Shown here piece after piece: positions 25,328-35,159 of a DNA stretch of 64,000 nt. The notes beneath the pieces were generated by a model. The model did no database searches and was not told the origin of the DNA. It saw nothing but the letters and a program-made list of their open reading frames with translations. Position 1 is the stretch's first letter; the number at the start of each line of letters is the position of its first letter. Source of the DNA: Aquabacterium lacunae (GTDB lineage: Bacteria > Pseudomonadota > Gammaproteobacteria > Burkholderiales > Burkholderiaceae_C); NCBI RefSeq assembly GCF_004310865.1, contig NZ_SIXI01000003.1, forward strand, positions 434,001-498,000. Reading direction: 5' to 3'. The position numbers and the translations under genes are program-made.

Positions 25328-25356
25328 GCATGTTAGCCGCTGGGCGGCTGACATGC
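25328..25356. promoter_or_regulatory. Nearly perfect inverted repeat directly upstream of lipB
   Basis: The arms GCATGT-AGCCGC (25328-25333, 25335-25340) pair with GCGGCT-ACATGC (25344-25349, 25351-25356), with one mismatched pair and a 3-base loop. It lies between the dprA stop (25376) and the lipB ATG (25323). No T-run follows, so it is more likely an operator, or a leader hairpin that reaches into the ribosome binding region of lipB, than an intrinsic terminator. Confidence 0.5.
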
Positions 25357-25375
25357 TCGGTGCAGGGTTCAGGGC

Positions 25376-26539
25376 TCAGGCCACGGCCTGGCGCTGGAAC
25401 AGCAGGCCGGGCAGGCGGGCCACTTCGCCCATCAGCTCCAGCTCCAGCAGGCGGGCGCCCAGTTCGGCCGGGCCCAGGCCCGTGCGGGCCGACAAGGCCT
25501 CCTGGCTGATGGGGCCATGGCCCATGGCCTGCAAGACTGGGTCGTCGGTGTCGGGCGAGTCCGAGGTGTCGCTGGGTGCTGCGCCCAGGGCGTGCGCCGC
25601 AGCGGCCGAGTCCGGCACGCGCGCCCCACCCCACTGCAGTTCTTCCAGCACGTCGGCCACGGTTTCGACCAGGCGGGCGCCCTGGCGGATCAGGGCGTGG
25701 CAGCCGCGGGCCTGGGGCGCATGGATGCTGCCGGGAATGGCCATCACCTCGCGGCCCATTTCAGAGGCCAGGCGCGCCGTGATCAGCGAGCCCGACTGCA
25801 CGGCGGCTTCCACCACCAGGGTGCCACGGCTCAGGCCGGCCACCAGGCGGTTGCGCCGCGGGAAATGGTCGGCCTTGGGCGGCGTGCCGGGTGCGAATTC
25901 GCTCACCATCAGACCCTGGGCGGCAATGGCCTGGGCCAGTGCGGCGTGCTTGCGCGGGTACACGGAGTCCAGGCCGGTGCCCACCACGGCCACGGTGCGG
26001 CCAGGGGCTGGACCAGGGGAGCCATCGGCATTCGAGGCTTCCAGCGCGCCACGGTGGGCGGCGCCGTCGATGCCGTCGGCCAGGCCCGACACCACGGTCA
26101 GGCCAGCTTCGCTCAGGGCCTTGGCAAAGGCCCGGGCATCGGCGAGGCCCTGGGGCGTGGCATGGCGGCTGCCCACCAGGGCCACGGCCGGGGCGCCCAG
26201 CAGGGCCAGGTCACCCTCCCACCACAGCAGCAGGGGCGGGTCGACCTCGTCTTGCAGCAGGCAACGGGGGTAGGCCGGGCAGGCCAGGCTCAGCACCCCG
26301 CGATTTGGCCCGCCTTGCAGCCAGGCCTGGGCCCTGGTCCACCAGGTGGGCAACTCGGGCACGCCCGTGGCCAGCCCCTTGCGCTCGCGCGGGGTGCTCA
26401 GGGCCTTGAGGGTGTCGGGGGCCGCGCTCAGCACGGCCTGGGGGCTGCCCAGGGCGGCCAGCAGTCGGCGGGCGGCCGCAGGGCCCACCCCGGGGGTGAG
26501 CACCAGTTGCAGCCAGGCGCGCAGGTCGTCGTCGTTCAC
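25376..26539 (-). CDS. dprA: DNA-processing protein DprA
   Basis: DprA binds incoming single-stranded DNA during natural transformation and loads RecA. The 387-residue protein has a Rossmann-like core with GSRHATPQG, SGLADGIDGAAHRGAL and VAVVGTGLDSVYPRKH, and an N-terminal helix-hairpin region (VGPAAARRLLAALGSP). The C-terminal region is a winged-helix DML1-like domain (GPISQEALSARTGLGPAELGARLLELELMG). It lies downstream of the LysM gene on the same strand with a 59-base gap. This LysM-dprA pairing downstream of a divergent def-fmt unit recurs in betaproteobacteria. Confidence 0.95.
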   Translation of the reverse strand: MNDDDLRAWLQLVLTPGVGPAAARRLLAALGSPQAVLSAAPDTLKALSTPRERKGLATGVPELPTWWTRAQAWLQGGPNRGVLSLACPAYPRCLLQDEVDPPLLLWWEGDLALLGAPAVALVGSRHATPQGLADARAFAKALSEAGLTVVSGLADGIDGAAHRGALEASNADGSPGPAPGRTVAVVGTGLDSVYPRKHAALAQAIAAQGLMVSEFAPGTPPKADHFPRRNRLVAGLSRGTLVVEAAVQSGSLITARLASEMGREVMAIPGSIHAPQARGCHALIRQGARLVETVADVLEELQWGGARVPDSAAAAHALGAAPSDTSDSPDTDDPVLQAMGHGPISQEALSARTGLGPAELGARLLELELMGEVARLPGLLFQRQAVA

Positions 26540-26598
26540 GCAGGGTCGGGGCAGCGCTGCCGGGGCGGAAGGTCAGTTCTGGATGTCAGGGCTGTACA

Positions 26599-27759
26599 TC
26601 ACGGTTGAGTGAAGCGGTCACCCGGCTTGACGGGCTCCTGCACCGACAGGATCAAGGCGTACGACATCTTCTCGAAGGGGCGGAACACGTACAGCAGGCC
26701 ATGACGCTCGTCGGGCAACTTCACGCTGCGCTTGTCGGGGTCGGTGATGTCACGGATCTCGGCACCGGCGCGCCACAGGGCCAGCACATGGCCCTTCTCC
26801 ACGCCGTCACGCGTGCCACGGTTGATCACCACGATCTGGTTCTGGCCAGCCGTGAGGGCCTCGCCATAGATGCTGACGATGGCGCCCGCCATCTGGGCAG
26901 GGGCACGCGGCACCACCGATTCAAACTCGCGCGGAGGCACAGGCGACAAACGGTCACTGACCATCACTTCCTGACGCACGCGGGTGATCTGCAGGGTGCC
27001 CGGCACGATCAGCGGTTTGCCATCGGCACCCGTGCCCTCCACGCCTTCACGGGTCAGATCACCCGCACCCACGTACTGCGCTTCATAGCCGAGCACCTCG
27101 CGGGTGTCCGGGTCACGCAGGGGCTTGGGTTCGCGGAACAGGCGGAATTCCTTGCGGCCTTCTGTGTCGCCGCGCACGTACACGCTTTCACCGCGCGAGG
27201 CCAGCACACGGCCTTCCTGGGTGGCGATCACACGAGGGGCCTTCACCAGCTCGTCGCCGTTGTTGAAGATCACGGCCTCGTTGAAGAAAGGCTCCAGCAG
27301 GTGCACCGGCACGGTGGCAATCGCATCGGTCAGGCTGCCTTCGCGCACGCGGGGGCTGAGCTTGACGTCACCGCCACTGGTGCCGCTGCTGATGGGCGTG
27401 CCCAGGCGCAGGCGTGCGCGGCCATTCGACTTGTCGAGGTACAGCACCTGGCCCGGGAAGATCAGGTGCGGGTTGCGGATCTGCTGCAGGTTCATGCCCC
27501 ACAGTTCGGGCCAACGCCAGGGGCTTTTGAGGAACAAACCGGAAATGCCCCACAGGGTTTCACCACGCTTGACGGTGTGGCTGTCGGGCGCATTGGGCGC
27601 CAGTTCGGACAGCGGCACGCCGGCTTCGGACACCTGCTGCGCCGTGGCCTTCTGCTGCGCCGAGATCGGGAAATTGGGCACCTGCGCCTGGACCGACGCC
27701 GAGGCCAGCAGGCCCAGGCTGATCGAGGCGGCCAGGGTCAAAGCGTGCAAGGTCTTCAA
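26599..27759 (-). CDS. LysM-domain secreted protein
   Basis: A roughly 386-residue secreted protein with a signal peptide (LHALTLAASISLGLLASASVQA) and, about residues 45-100, a LysM domain with HTVKRGETLWGISGLFL and then WPELWGMNLQQIRNPHLIFPGQVL, which binds peptidoglycan. The remaining 280 residues are beta-rich without an enzymatic motif that I can see. The start is a TTG at 27759 with a good GGAGA 6 bases upstream; there is no ATG in the right place. Its divergent neighbour is def. It is probably anchored to the cell wall and may help cell envelope integrity. Confidence 0.85.
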   Translation of the reverse strand: MKTLHALTLAASISLGLLASASVQAQVPNFPISAQQKATAQQVSEAGVPLSELAPNAPDSHTVKRGETLWGISGLFLKSPWRWPELWGMNLQQIRNPHLIFPGQVLYLDKSNGRARLRLGTPISSGTSGGDVKLSPRVREGSLTDAIATVPVHLLEPFFNEAVIFNNGDELVKAPRVIATQEGRVLASRGESVYVRGDTEGRKEFRLFREPKPLRDPDTREVLGYEAQYVGAGDLTREGVEGTGADGKPLIVPGTLQITRVRQEVMVSDRLSPVPPREFESVVPRAPAQMAGAIVSIYGEALTAGQNQIVVINRGTRDGVEKGHVLALWRAGAEIRDITDPDKRSVKLPDERHGLLYVFRPFEKMSYALILSVQEPVKPGDRFTQP

Positions 27760-27962
27760 AACAGTCTCCAACGTGCACTCCGGCCGCGAGCGGCGCTCCC
27801 ACATGAATCCCGGAGATTGGGCACAATCTGGTCAATGATCGCCTGATTCTGCCCGCAAATTGCAAGTCGCGGCAACGACGGTTGCCCGGTGTTACGGGCC
27901 CTGTTCGTGCCGCCCGCACCTGCAGCGTTGCACGGCTTCCACAAGAGATACGAGTTGACACC

Positions 27963-28469
27963 ATGGCCCTGCTGCCCATCCTGACCTACCCCGACCCTCG
28001 CCTGCACACCGTGGCCAAGCCCGTGGCCGAGGTCGATGACCGCATCCGCCAGCTGGTCGATGACATGCTCGAGACCATGTACGAGGCCAAGGGCGTGGGC
28101 CTGGCCGCCACCCAGATCGATGTGCATGAGCGCGTGGTGGTGATCGACACCAGCGAAGAGCGCAATGAGCCGCGCGTGCTGATCAACCCGGAGATCATCT
28201 GGCGCAGCGACGAGATGCTGACCTGGGAAGAAGGCTGCCTGTCGGTGCCCACCATTTACGACAAGGTGGAGCGCCATGCCCGCGTGCGCGTGCGCGCCCT
28301 GGGCAAGGACGGTCAGCCCTATGAATTTGATGCCGACGACGACCTGCTGTCGGTGTGCGTGCAACACGAACTCGACCACCTGATGGGCAAGGTGTTCGTG
28401 GAGTACCTGTCCACGCTCAAGCGCAACCGCATCAAGACCAAGCTGGTCAAGCGCGCCCGCGACGAGTGA
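27963..28469 (+). CDS. def: Peptide deformylase
   Basis: Removes the formyl group from the first Met of new proteins. The 168-residue protein has the three motifs of the family: GVGLAATQ (about residues 44-51), EGCLSVP (about 89-95) whose Cys binds the metal, and QHELDHLMG (about 133-141) whose two His bind the metal and whose Glu is catalytic. Start at 27963 with a weak upstream GAGA. The gene is followed after 11 bases by fmt, the enzyme that adds the formyl group to Met-tRNA, an arrangement conserved in proteobacteria. Confidence 0.97.
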   Translation: MALLPILTYPDPRLHTVAKPVAEVDDRIRQLVDDMLETMYEAKGVGLAATQIDVHERVVVIDTSEERNEPRVLINPEIIWRSDEMLTWEEGCLSVPTIYDKVERHARVRVRALGKDGQPYEFDADDDLLSVCVQHELDHLMGKVFVEYLSTLKRNRIKTKLVKRARDE

Positions 28470-28480
28470 GGCGCCCGCGC

Positions 28481-29446
28481 ATGAAGCTGATCTTTGCCGG
28501 TACGCCGGAGTTCGCCCGCGAGGCACTGGCCGCCCTGCACGCGGCCGGGCATGACATCGCCCTGGTGCTGACCCAGCCCGACCGCCCGGCCGGTCGCGGC
28601 ATGAAGCTGCAGGCCTCGCCCGTCAAGCAGTTCGCGCTGGAACACGGCATGCCGGTGGCCCAGCCCCACAGCCTCAAGCTCGACGGCAAGCACCCGCAGG
28701 AAGCGGCCGAGGCCAAGGCCCTGATCGAATCGGTGGGCGCCGACTGCATGGTGGTGGCCGCCTACGGCCTGATCCTGCCGCAGTGGACGCTGAGCACCCC
28801 GCGCCTGGGCTGCCTGAACATCCACGCCTCGTTGCTGCCGCGCTGGCGAGGCGCTGCGCCCATCCACCGCGCCATCGAAGCGGGTGACGCCGACACTGGC
28901 ATCACCATCATGCAGATGGACATTGGCCTGGACACGGGCGACATGCTGCTGGAAGCGCGGGAAGCCATCCAGCCCACCGACACCACCGCGGTGCTGCACG
29001 ACCGCCTGGCCGCGCTGGGTGGCCGCCTGATCGTCGAGGCCCTGCAAGCCCTGAACGACCAGGCCAACGGCGGCCCGGGCCTGCAACGGGTGCCGCAACC
29101 GGCCGAAGGCATCACCTACGCGCACAAGATCGAAAAGGCCGAAGCGGCCATCGACTGGGCCCTGCCGGCGGCTGTGATCGAGCGCCGCGTGCGCGCCTTC
29201 GACCCTTTCCCCGGAGCCAGCTTTCAGGTGGGTGCCGACACCGTGAAGGCCTGGGCCGCCCGGGTGGTGCCCGGCACGGGCCAGCCCGGCGAGGTGCTGC
29301 AGGCCGACGGCGAGCACCTGGTGGTGGCCTGTGGCGAGCAGGCCCTGGCCCTGACCGTGCTGCAACGCCCGGGTGGCAAGCGCCAGCCGGTGCGCGAAGC
29401 CCTGCAGGCGCTGCCCGGCGTGACACCCGGCGCACGCCTGGCGTGA
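28481..29446 (+). CDS. fmt: Methionyl-tRNA formyltransferase
   Basis: Formylates Met-tRNA(fMet) using 10-formyl-THF. The 321-residue protein starts [12 protein letters not shown], with the substrate-binding Arg/Lys-rich loop [11 protein letters not shown], the conserved active-site motif [19 protein letters not shown], and DTGDMLL. The C-terminal domain ([13 protein letters not shown]) binds tRNA. It begins 11 bases after def, and the two are probably one operon. A heat-shock promoter for htpX begins 35 bases after its stop. Confidence 0.97.
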   Translation: MKLIFAGTPEFAREALAALHAAGHDIALVLTQPDRPAGRGMKLQASPVKQFALEHGMPVAQPHSLKLDGKHPQEAAEAKALIESVGADCMVVAAYGLILPQWTLSTPRLGCLNIHASLLPRWRGAAPIHRAIEAGDADTGITIMQMDIGLDTGDMLLEAREAIQPTDTTAVLHDRLAALGGRLIVEALQALNDQANGGPGLQRVPQPAEGITYAHKIEKAEAAIDWALPAAVIERRVRAFDPFPGASFQVGADTVKAWAARVVPGTGQPGEVLQADGEHLVVACGEQALALTVLQRPGGKRQPVREALQALPGVTPGARLA

Positions 29447-29481
29447 AGCGATGTAAAGCCCGGGCCCCAAGCTGAACCGAA

Positions 29482-29509
29482 CTTGAACTCCGGCCCGTCT
29501 TCCCCATCT
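29482..29509 (+). promoter_or_regulatory. Heat-shock (sigma-32) promoter of htpX
   Basis: The -35 box CTTGAA (29482-29487) and the -10 box CCCCATCT (29502-29509) are separated by 14 bases. This is a near-perfect match to the RpoH consensus (CTTGAA, 13-14 bases, CCCCATnT). It lies 52 bases upstream of the htpX ATG and downstream of the fmt stop, so htpX should be transcribed on its own under heat shock. A GCCGCC/GGCGGC hairpin (29518-29533) follows in the leader. Confidence 0.85.
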
Positions 29510-29561
29510 AATAGGGTGCCGCCATGTGGCGGCTTGCCCGGCCTCCCGAAGGAGCCCTGAC

Positions 29562-30413
29562 ATGTTCAACATGATGAAAACCGCGGTCCTGATGGCCGCC
29601 ATCACTGCCCTGTTCATGGCCATTGGCGCCATGATCGGTGGCCGCACCGGCATGATGCTGGCCCTGGTCGTGGCCCTGGGCATGAATTTCTTCAGCTACT
29701 GGTTCTCCGACAAGATGGTGCTGAAGATGTACAACGCCCGCGAGGTCGATGCCTCGTCGGCACCGCACTTCTACCGCATGGTGCAAGAGCTGGCGCAGCG
29801 CGCCCAGATGCCCATGCCCAAGGTGTACATCATCGACGAAGCCGCCCCCAACGCGTTCGCCACCGGCCGCAACCCGGAAAACGCCGCCGTGGCGGCCACC
29901 ACCGGCATCATCAACGTGCTGAGCGAGCGCGAGCTGCGCGGCGTGATGGCGCACGAGCTGGCCCACGTCAAGCACCGCGACATCCTGATCAGCACCATCA
30001 GCGCCACCATGGCCGGTGCCATCTCGATGCTGGCCAACTTCGCCGTGTTCTTCGGAGGGCGCGATGAAGAAGGCCGTCCGGCCAACCCGATCGCCGGCAT
30101 CGCCATTGCCATCCTGGCCCCGCTGGCCGCCAGCCTGATCCAGATGGCCATCAGCCGCGCGCGCGAGTTCGAGGCCGACCGCGGCGGCGCCGAGATCTGC
30201 GGTGACCCGGCCGCCCTGGCCAGCGCGCTCGACAAGATCCACCGCTACGCCCGCGGCATCCCGATGGCAGCGGCCGAGGCCCACCCCGAAACCGCGCAGA
30301 TGATGATCATGAACCCGCTGTCGGCCGAGGGCATCAAGGGCCTGTTTGCCACCCACCCGGCCACGGAAGAGCGCATCGCGCGCCTGATGGCCATGGCCCG
30401 CGGCGGCCGCTGA
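29562..30413 (+). CDS. htpX: HtpX-family zinc metalloprotease
   Basis: An inner-membrane zinc protease that degrades misfolded membrane proteins after heat or envelope stress. The 283-residue protein has two membrane segments at the N-terminus, the HExxH zinc motif in [12 protein letters not shown] (about residues 129-140) and the third ligand Glu in [18 protein letters not shown]. Two further membrane segments flank the active site. The ATG at 29562 has AAGGAG upstream. A sigma-32 promoter precedes it, matching the heat-inducible control known for htpX in E. coli. Confidence 0.96.
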   Translation: MFNMMKTAVLMAAITALFMAIGAMIGGRTGMMLALVVALGMNFFSYWFSDKMVLKMYNAREVDASSAPHFYRMVQELAQRAQMPMPKVYIIDEAAPNAFATGRNPENAAVAATTGIINVLSERELRGVMAHELAHVKHRDILISTISATMAGAISMLANFAVFFGGRDEEGRPANPIAGIAIAILAPLAASLIQMAISRAREFEADRGGAEICGDPAALASALDKIHRYARGIPMAAAEAHPETAQMMIMNPLSAEGIKGLFATHPATEERIARLMAMARGGR

Positions 30414-30500
30414 CGCACCACACTGGTTCAAGTCTCACCCTGGGGCGCCGATACAGGACAGGCGACCGCTTGTCCTGCCATGTCGGCGGGCCCATGAGGC

Positions 30501-33500
30501 ATGAACCAGATCACCGACCAGATCGCTCGACGCTCCCGCCGCTGGCTCCAGGCCTCCTGGGCTGCGCTGGCGTGCGGCTTGCTGGCCAGCCTGTGGGGCT
30601 GGCACATGGCATCAGATCGGGTGGCGCGCGAAGCCGACCAGCGCTTCGCGCAAGATGCCGCCACGCACACCCAACTGCTGAAGCAGACGCTCGACCACTA
30701 CGGCGACCTGCTGCACACCTTCCAGGCCGCTTTGGAGGCCAACCCTCAGCTCGACCGCAACGCCTTTTTGCGGCTGTACCAGTCGATCAACCCGGCCGAC
30801 TACCCCGGCATGGCCGCTGTGCAGTACGCACGCTGGGTCTCGGAGGCCGAACGCCCGGCGCTGGAGCAGGCGGTGCGCAACGACCGCAGCCGCAGCCCCC
30901 AAGGCTTCCCCACCTTCAAGGTGCACCCGCCAGGCCCACGCCCGCACTACATGGCCGTGGTGTATGCCGAACCGCTGGCCAGCAACCCGCGCATCCTGGG
31001 CTTCGACCAGGCCCATGACCCGGTGCGTCGCGAAGTGATGGAACGCGCCCGTGACAGCGCCCGCCTGGTGGCCTCAGCCCCGGTGGAGCTGGTGTCTGGC
31101 ACCGCCCGGGCGCGCGGGTTTGTGCTGCGGGCCCCCGTGTTCGACACCCGCCTGCCGCTGGCCACCCCCGAGCAACGTGGCGCAGCCTTTCTGGGCCAGG
31201 TGGGCTGCGCGGTAGAAGCACATGGCCTGAGCGCCCGGGTCATGCCCCAGGCCATGCGTGAGACACTGCGTTGGCGGCTGGAAGACATCGGGCCAGACAT
31301 GGCAGACCGGCCCTCTGCCGCGTCGGTGCTGTTCGACTCCCAAGGGGCCGATGTGCCCACCGAGAGCGTGGCCCTCGCCGATCGCCGCACGGCGCGGTTC
31401 AAGGCGCTGGGCCGCACTTACTCGACCACGCTGATGCGCCCTCCCGTGCGAGCGCCCTGGCAAGCCCTGCCCCTGGCCACGCTGGCGGCCGGCCTGATGA
31501 GCAGCCTGGGCCTGTGGTGGGCCTTGCGCAGCGTGGGCCGCCAGCAGGCCGAGGCCGCCGCCCTGGCCGAGTCGCTGGCACAAGATGCCACCGAAAGCGC
31601 ACGGCAACTGCAGTCGGTGATGAACAGCACGCAAGATGCCATCCTGACCGTGGACACCCAAGGCCAGATCACCAGCGCCAACCGGGCGGCACGCGAGCTG
31701 CTGCAACTGCCCGAAGGGGCGGTGGCCATGACACTGCGTGAGCTGATTCCCTACGCAGGCGAGAGCCCACACGGCCAGATCGAAGCCCTGCTGGCCCGCC
31801 GGGGTCTGAGCCCAGAATCACCCGCCAAGCGCGTGAGCCTGACCGACCTGCGTGGCGAACTGGTGGCGGCCGAAGTGTCGGTCAATGCCCTGATCGGCCA
31901 CACGCAGGCGGCCATGCTGCTGACCCTGCGCGACATGCGCGCCCAGGAAGCCGCCGAAGAGGCCTACCGGGCCGCACAGCGGCAACTCGACGAAGTCGAT
32001 GAGATGCGCCGGGTGATCGTCCACCATGCGCCCTACGCCATCCTGGTGCTCAATCGCATCGGCGTGATCCAGGCCATCAACCCGGCCGGTGAAGCGCTGC
32101 TGGGCTTCCGATCGGGCGAACTGGTGGGGCGCTCGACCACACAGCGGTTTTTCGACCCCGAACAGGTGAGCGCGCGCAGCCAGAAGCTGGCCATGCGCCT
32201 GGCGCGTCCGGTGCGCGACATGCAGGTGCTGATCCACCTGGCCGAAGAAAGCCCGGACATGCCCTCGGAATGGACCCTGATCCGTGCCGACGGCCGCCGG
32301 ATCGTGGCCGAAGTGACCGTGACGGTGCTCAGGAACGAAGCCCAGGAAATGACCGGCTACCTGGCCATGGCGCATGACGTGACCTCGCGCACCGAAGCCG
32401 AACTCCAACTGCAGCACCAGGCCCTGCACGACGCCCTGACCGGCCTGCCCAACCGCAACATGGTGCAAGAGCAGCTGCGCGGCGCTGTGCAGCAGTGCGA
32501 GCGCGATGGCGGCCACCTGGCCCTGATGTTCCTGGACATCGACCGATTCAAGAAGATCAACGACACGCTGGGACACCAGGTGGGTGACGGGCTGATCGCC
32601 GAAGTGGGCCAGCGCCTGCGCAAGGGCATGCGCACCACCGACATCGTGGCGCGCCTGGGCGGCGACGAATTCGTGGTGCTTCTGCCGCGCATTGCCCAGC
32701 TGGAAGACGCCAATGTGGTGGCCCAGAAAGTGATGGACCTGTTCCACGAGCCCATGCGTGTGGGACCGCACGAACTGCGCGTGACGCCCAGCGTGGGCCT
32801 GGTGCTCTACCCGGTGCATGGCGCCGACCCGGGCACCCTGATGCGCCACGCCGACCTGGCCATGTACCAGGCCAAGAGCCTGGGCCGCAACCGCGTGCAG
32901 GTGTTCAACAGCAACCTGGAAGCCACAACGGCCGACACCCTGAAGCTGGAAAACGAGCTGTACAAGGCCCTGGAGCGCAATGAGTTGCGCCTGTTCTACC
33001 AGCCCCAGTTCGATTGCCGCACGGGCCGCATCATTGGCGCCGAGGCGCTGTTGCGCTGGGAGCACCAGGGCAAGCTGGTGCCGCCACTGGACTTCATCCC
33101 CTTTGCCGAGGAGACCGGCCTGATCGTGCCCATCGGGGCCTGGGTGTTGCGCGAGGCCTGTCGCCAGGCCCAGGTGTGGCGCATGGACACCGGCTGGCCG
33201 CTGCGCATGGCCGTGAACCTGTCGGCCGTGCAGCTGGACCAGCCCGACATTGCCGACCAGGTGTCGGCCGCGCTCAAGCGCAGCGGACTGGACCCCAAGG
33301 CCCTGGAGGTCGAGATCACGGAAACCGTGGTGGTGCGTGAGTCACTGCGGGCGGCCGATGTGCTGACGCAACTTCGCCAGCTGGGCGTGTCGGTGGCCAT
33401 CGACGATTTCGGCGTGGGCTACTCCAGCTTCGGCTACCTGCGCGAGTTGCCGGTCGATCGCTTCAAGCTCGATCGCTCGTTCCTGCAGGCCATCCCGCAC

Positions 33501-33731
33501 TCGGCTGGCGACTGCCGCCTGGCCGCGGCCCTGATCGCCATGGCGCACCGACTGGAAGTGGGCATCGTGGCCGAGGGCGTGGAAACCGCCGAGCAGATGG
33601 CCTTCCTGAAGACGCACCAGTGCGACGAAGCGCAGGGCTATCACCTGGGCAGGCCCATGCCGGCCGAAGGGTTTGCCGAGATGCTGCGACACCATGTGCA
33701 AGCCGCCGCGCTGGTGGCCACCAAGGACTGA
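30501..33731 (+). CDS. Membrane-bound GGDEF-EAL protein with CHASE and PAS domains
   Basis: A 1076-residue c-di-GMP enzyme. Layout: a membrane helix (about 17-36), a CHASE-like periplasmic sensor (about 60-300), a second helix (about 310-335), two PAS-like domains (about 365-620), GGDEF with the intact active-site motif GGDEF near residue 720, and EAL with EALLRWEH near residue 848 plus the downstream ITETVVV and DDFGVGYSSFGYL signatures. Both active-site motifs look intact, so it could make or break c-di-GMP. The gene converges on the MSHA pilus cluster and may set the c-di-GMP level that MshE senses. Confidence 0.93.
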   Translation: MNQITDQIARRSRRWLQASWAALACGLLASLWGWHMASDRVAREADQRFAQDAATHTQLLKQTLDHYGDLLHTFQAALEANPQLDRNAFLRLYQSINPADYPGMAAVQYARWVSEAERPALEQAVRNDRSRSPQGFPTFKVHPPGPRPHYMAVVYAEPLASNPRILGFDQAHDPVRREVMERARDSARLVASAPVELVSGTARARGFVLRAPVFDTRLPLATPEQRGAAFLGQVGCAVEAHGLSARVMPQAMRETLRWRLEDIGPDMADRPSAASVLFDSQGADVPTESVALADRRTARFKALGRTYSTTLMRPPVRAPWQALPLATLAAGLMSSLGLWWALRSVGRQQAEAAALAESLAQDATESARQLQSVMNSTQDAILTVDTQGQITSANRAARELLQLPEGAVAMTLRELIPYAGESPHGQIEALLARRGLSPESPAKRVSLTDLRGELVAAEVSVNALIGHTQAAMLLTLRDMRAQEAAEEAYRAAQRQLDEVDEMRRVIVHHAPYAILVLNRIGVIQAINPAGEALLGFRSGELVGRSTTQRFFDPEQVSARSQKLAMRLARPVRDMQVLIHLAEESPDMPSEWTLIRADGRRIVAEVTVTVLRNEAQEMTGYLAMAHDVTSRTEAELQLQHQALHDALTGLPNRNMVQEQLRGAVQQCERDGGHLALMFLDIDRFKKINDTLGHQVGDGLIAEVGQRLRKGMRTTDIVARLGGDEFVVLLPRIAQLEDANVVAQKVMDLFHEPMRVGPHELRVTPSVGLVLYPVHGADPGTLMRHADLAMYQAKSLGRNRVQVFNSNLEATTADTLKLENELYKALERNELRLFYQPQFDCRTGRIIGAEALLRWEHQGKLVPPLDFIPFAEETGLIVPIGAWVLREACRQAQVWRMDTGWPLRMAVNLSAVQLDQPDIADQVSAALKRSGLDPKALEVEITETVVVRESLRAADVLTQLRQLGVSVAIDDFGVGYSSFGYLRELPVDRFKLDRSFLQAIPHSAGDCRLAAALIAMAHRLEVGIVAEGVETAEQMAFLKTHQCDEAQGYHLGRPMPAEGFAEMLRHHVQAAALVATKD

Positions 33732-33778
33732 TCAGGTCGAGCCCCAGGTGGGGCGCTCACCGATGGGGCTACGCCCGT

Positions 33779-34261
33779 TCACTGGGCGATCAGGCTGCGG
33801 CGGCGGCGCTCCACGTAATGCGGCGACCCCACCGAGGCGGCATCGGGGCACGTGGTGCCTGAACCATTGCAGGCGATCGATTCCACCGTGTACAGACGCA
33901 CGGTTGCCGGGCCGAGGCTACCGTCTGCGCGTACATCTTCACCTTCGTAGTACGGGTCGGCCGTTGTGCTGCAACTGACCGTGACGCGAAAGCCCAGGTC
34001 AGTGCGCAGATCGAGTGTCTGGCTGGCGCCATTGCAAGCGCCATCCTTCCAGATGCCACGTCGGGCCTGATAGAAGCCCCACTGCACGCCCGCATTGCTG
34101 GCCTGCACGGCGCGCGAAGCGTTGATGTCCTGGCCGAAGGTGACCTGCTGGGTCCAGCCGAGCCGCACCACGGCCGCAGCCAGTGCAGCAAGCAGCACCA
34201 GCACCAGCATGGCGGCCACGGCGCCCAGGCCGTGCATCGACAGGCGGGTTCTCATGGGCAT
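33779..34261 (-). CDS. mshP: MSHA biogenesis protein MshP
   Basis: A 160-residue protein with an N-terminal hydrophobic helix (about residues 12-35) but no classic prepilin Gly-Phe/Glu site, as in MshP/PilX-type proteins. The rest is a beta-rich pseudopilin-like domain with cysteine pairs. It is the last gene of the msh operon here, 13 bases after mshO, and MshP is placed near the 3' end in other MSHA operons too. It is expected to act in minor pilin assembly at the pilus base. The ATG at 34261 is chosen because GAGGA precedes it; 34255 is possible. Confidence 0.75.
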   Translation of the reverse strand: MPMRTRLSMHGLGAVAAMLVLVLLAALAAAVVRLGWTQQVTFGQDINASRAVQASNAGVQWGFYQARRGIWKDGACNGASQTLDLRTDLGFRVTVSCSTTADPYYEGEDVRADGSLGPATVRLYTVESIACNGSGTTCPDAASVGSPHYVERRRRSLIAQ

Positions 34262-34274
34262 GGGTGCATGTTCC

Positions 34275-35159
34275 TCATGGCACGTTCGAGACGTGGGCCC
34301 CGGCGTTCAGCAGGGTGGTCTCGCCCCCCCGCGACACCTCGATCAGGATGGACAGGTAGCCGCTTTGCTGCGTGGCACCCTTGTTGGGGTCGTACGTGAA
34401 GGTGCAACGCTTGACCTTGCTGGCCAGCACGTCGGCCCCGACCACCGAGGGGCAGGCACTGGGGTAGGCGGCATTGAATCCGTAGTTCTTCAGCCGGTAC
34501 AGCTTGCCCTTGCCGTCGCCATTGGCGTCGACCGTGCCGTCGGCTCCACTGCACACGTAGAACACGGCCTTCTGGTTGCCTGGCACCACCTGGAAGCGCC
34601 CACCGTCGTAGCCGTACGGAAACTGCTTGGGCGACACCGTGAACCGGTACATGCCCTGCGTGGCCGCGGGCGTGGTGATGCCCGTGATGGCCGATCGGTT
34701 GCTGCCTTCGTAAATGTCGTTGGCGCTCTGGTTGTTGATGACCACCTCGTCACCCACCGCGGCCATGGGCGACAGGGGGTTGAGCACATCGAACACGGTG
34801 GTGACGGTGGTGGTGTCCAGCGGCGCCGAGCAGGTGCTCGACGGCGTGCTGCAACCCGGCGGGTCATCATTGACCGTGTCAGGCCCGCGCCGGTACCGAC
34901 CCGAGGTGAGAAACGGCACCACCTCGAAACACTGCTGCCCCCCGGGCATGCGGATCGAATTGGGCACGCCCATGCGCACATCACGCACCATGCGGCGCAA
35001 GGCCAGGTCGGCCTGGTCGATCAGCTCGGCGCGGGTGCGCACCCCCACATAGCTGCCCACCGTGGGCTTGACGACGATGGCCACCGTCACGGCCAGGAAG
35101 GCGGTGACCACGATGACCACCACCATCTCGACCATGGTGAAGCCGCGAGCGCGCCTCAT
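34275..35159 (-). CDS. mshO: MSHA minor pilin-like protein MshO
   Basis: A 294-residue prepilin-like protein. It starts with a short basic leader and the class III cleavage site RGFTMVEMVV, with cleavage after Gly, followed by the hydrophobic pilin helix. The large C-terminal beta domain carries several Cys pairs and many Asn/Gly loops. The order mshD-mshO-mshP and the start overlapping the mshD stop by 4 bases (ATGA at 35156-35159) match the MSHA operon. It is one of the minor pilins thought to prime pilus assembly. Confidence 0.82.
   Translation of the reverse strand: MRRARGFTMVEMVVVIVVTAFLAVTVAIVVKPTVGSYVGVRTRAELIDQADLALRRMVRDVRMGVPNSIRMPGGQQCFEVVPFLTSGRYRRGPDTVNDDPPGCSTPSSTCSAPLDTTTVTTVFDVLNPLSPMAAVGDEVVINNQSANDIYEGSNRSAITGITTPAATQGMYRFTVSPKQFPYGYDGGRFQVVPGNQKAVFYVCSGADGTVDANGDGKGKLYRLKNYGFNAAYPSACPSVVGADVLASKVKRCTFTYDPNKGATQQSGYLSILIEVSRGGETTLLNAGAHVSNVP

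Noticed and set aside
33741-33754. GCCCC/GGGGC hairpin between the convergent GGDEF-EAL and mshP genes
   Set aside because: Only five pairs and no T-run on either strand.
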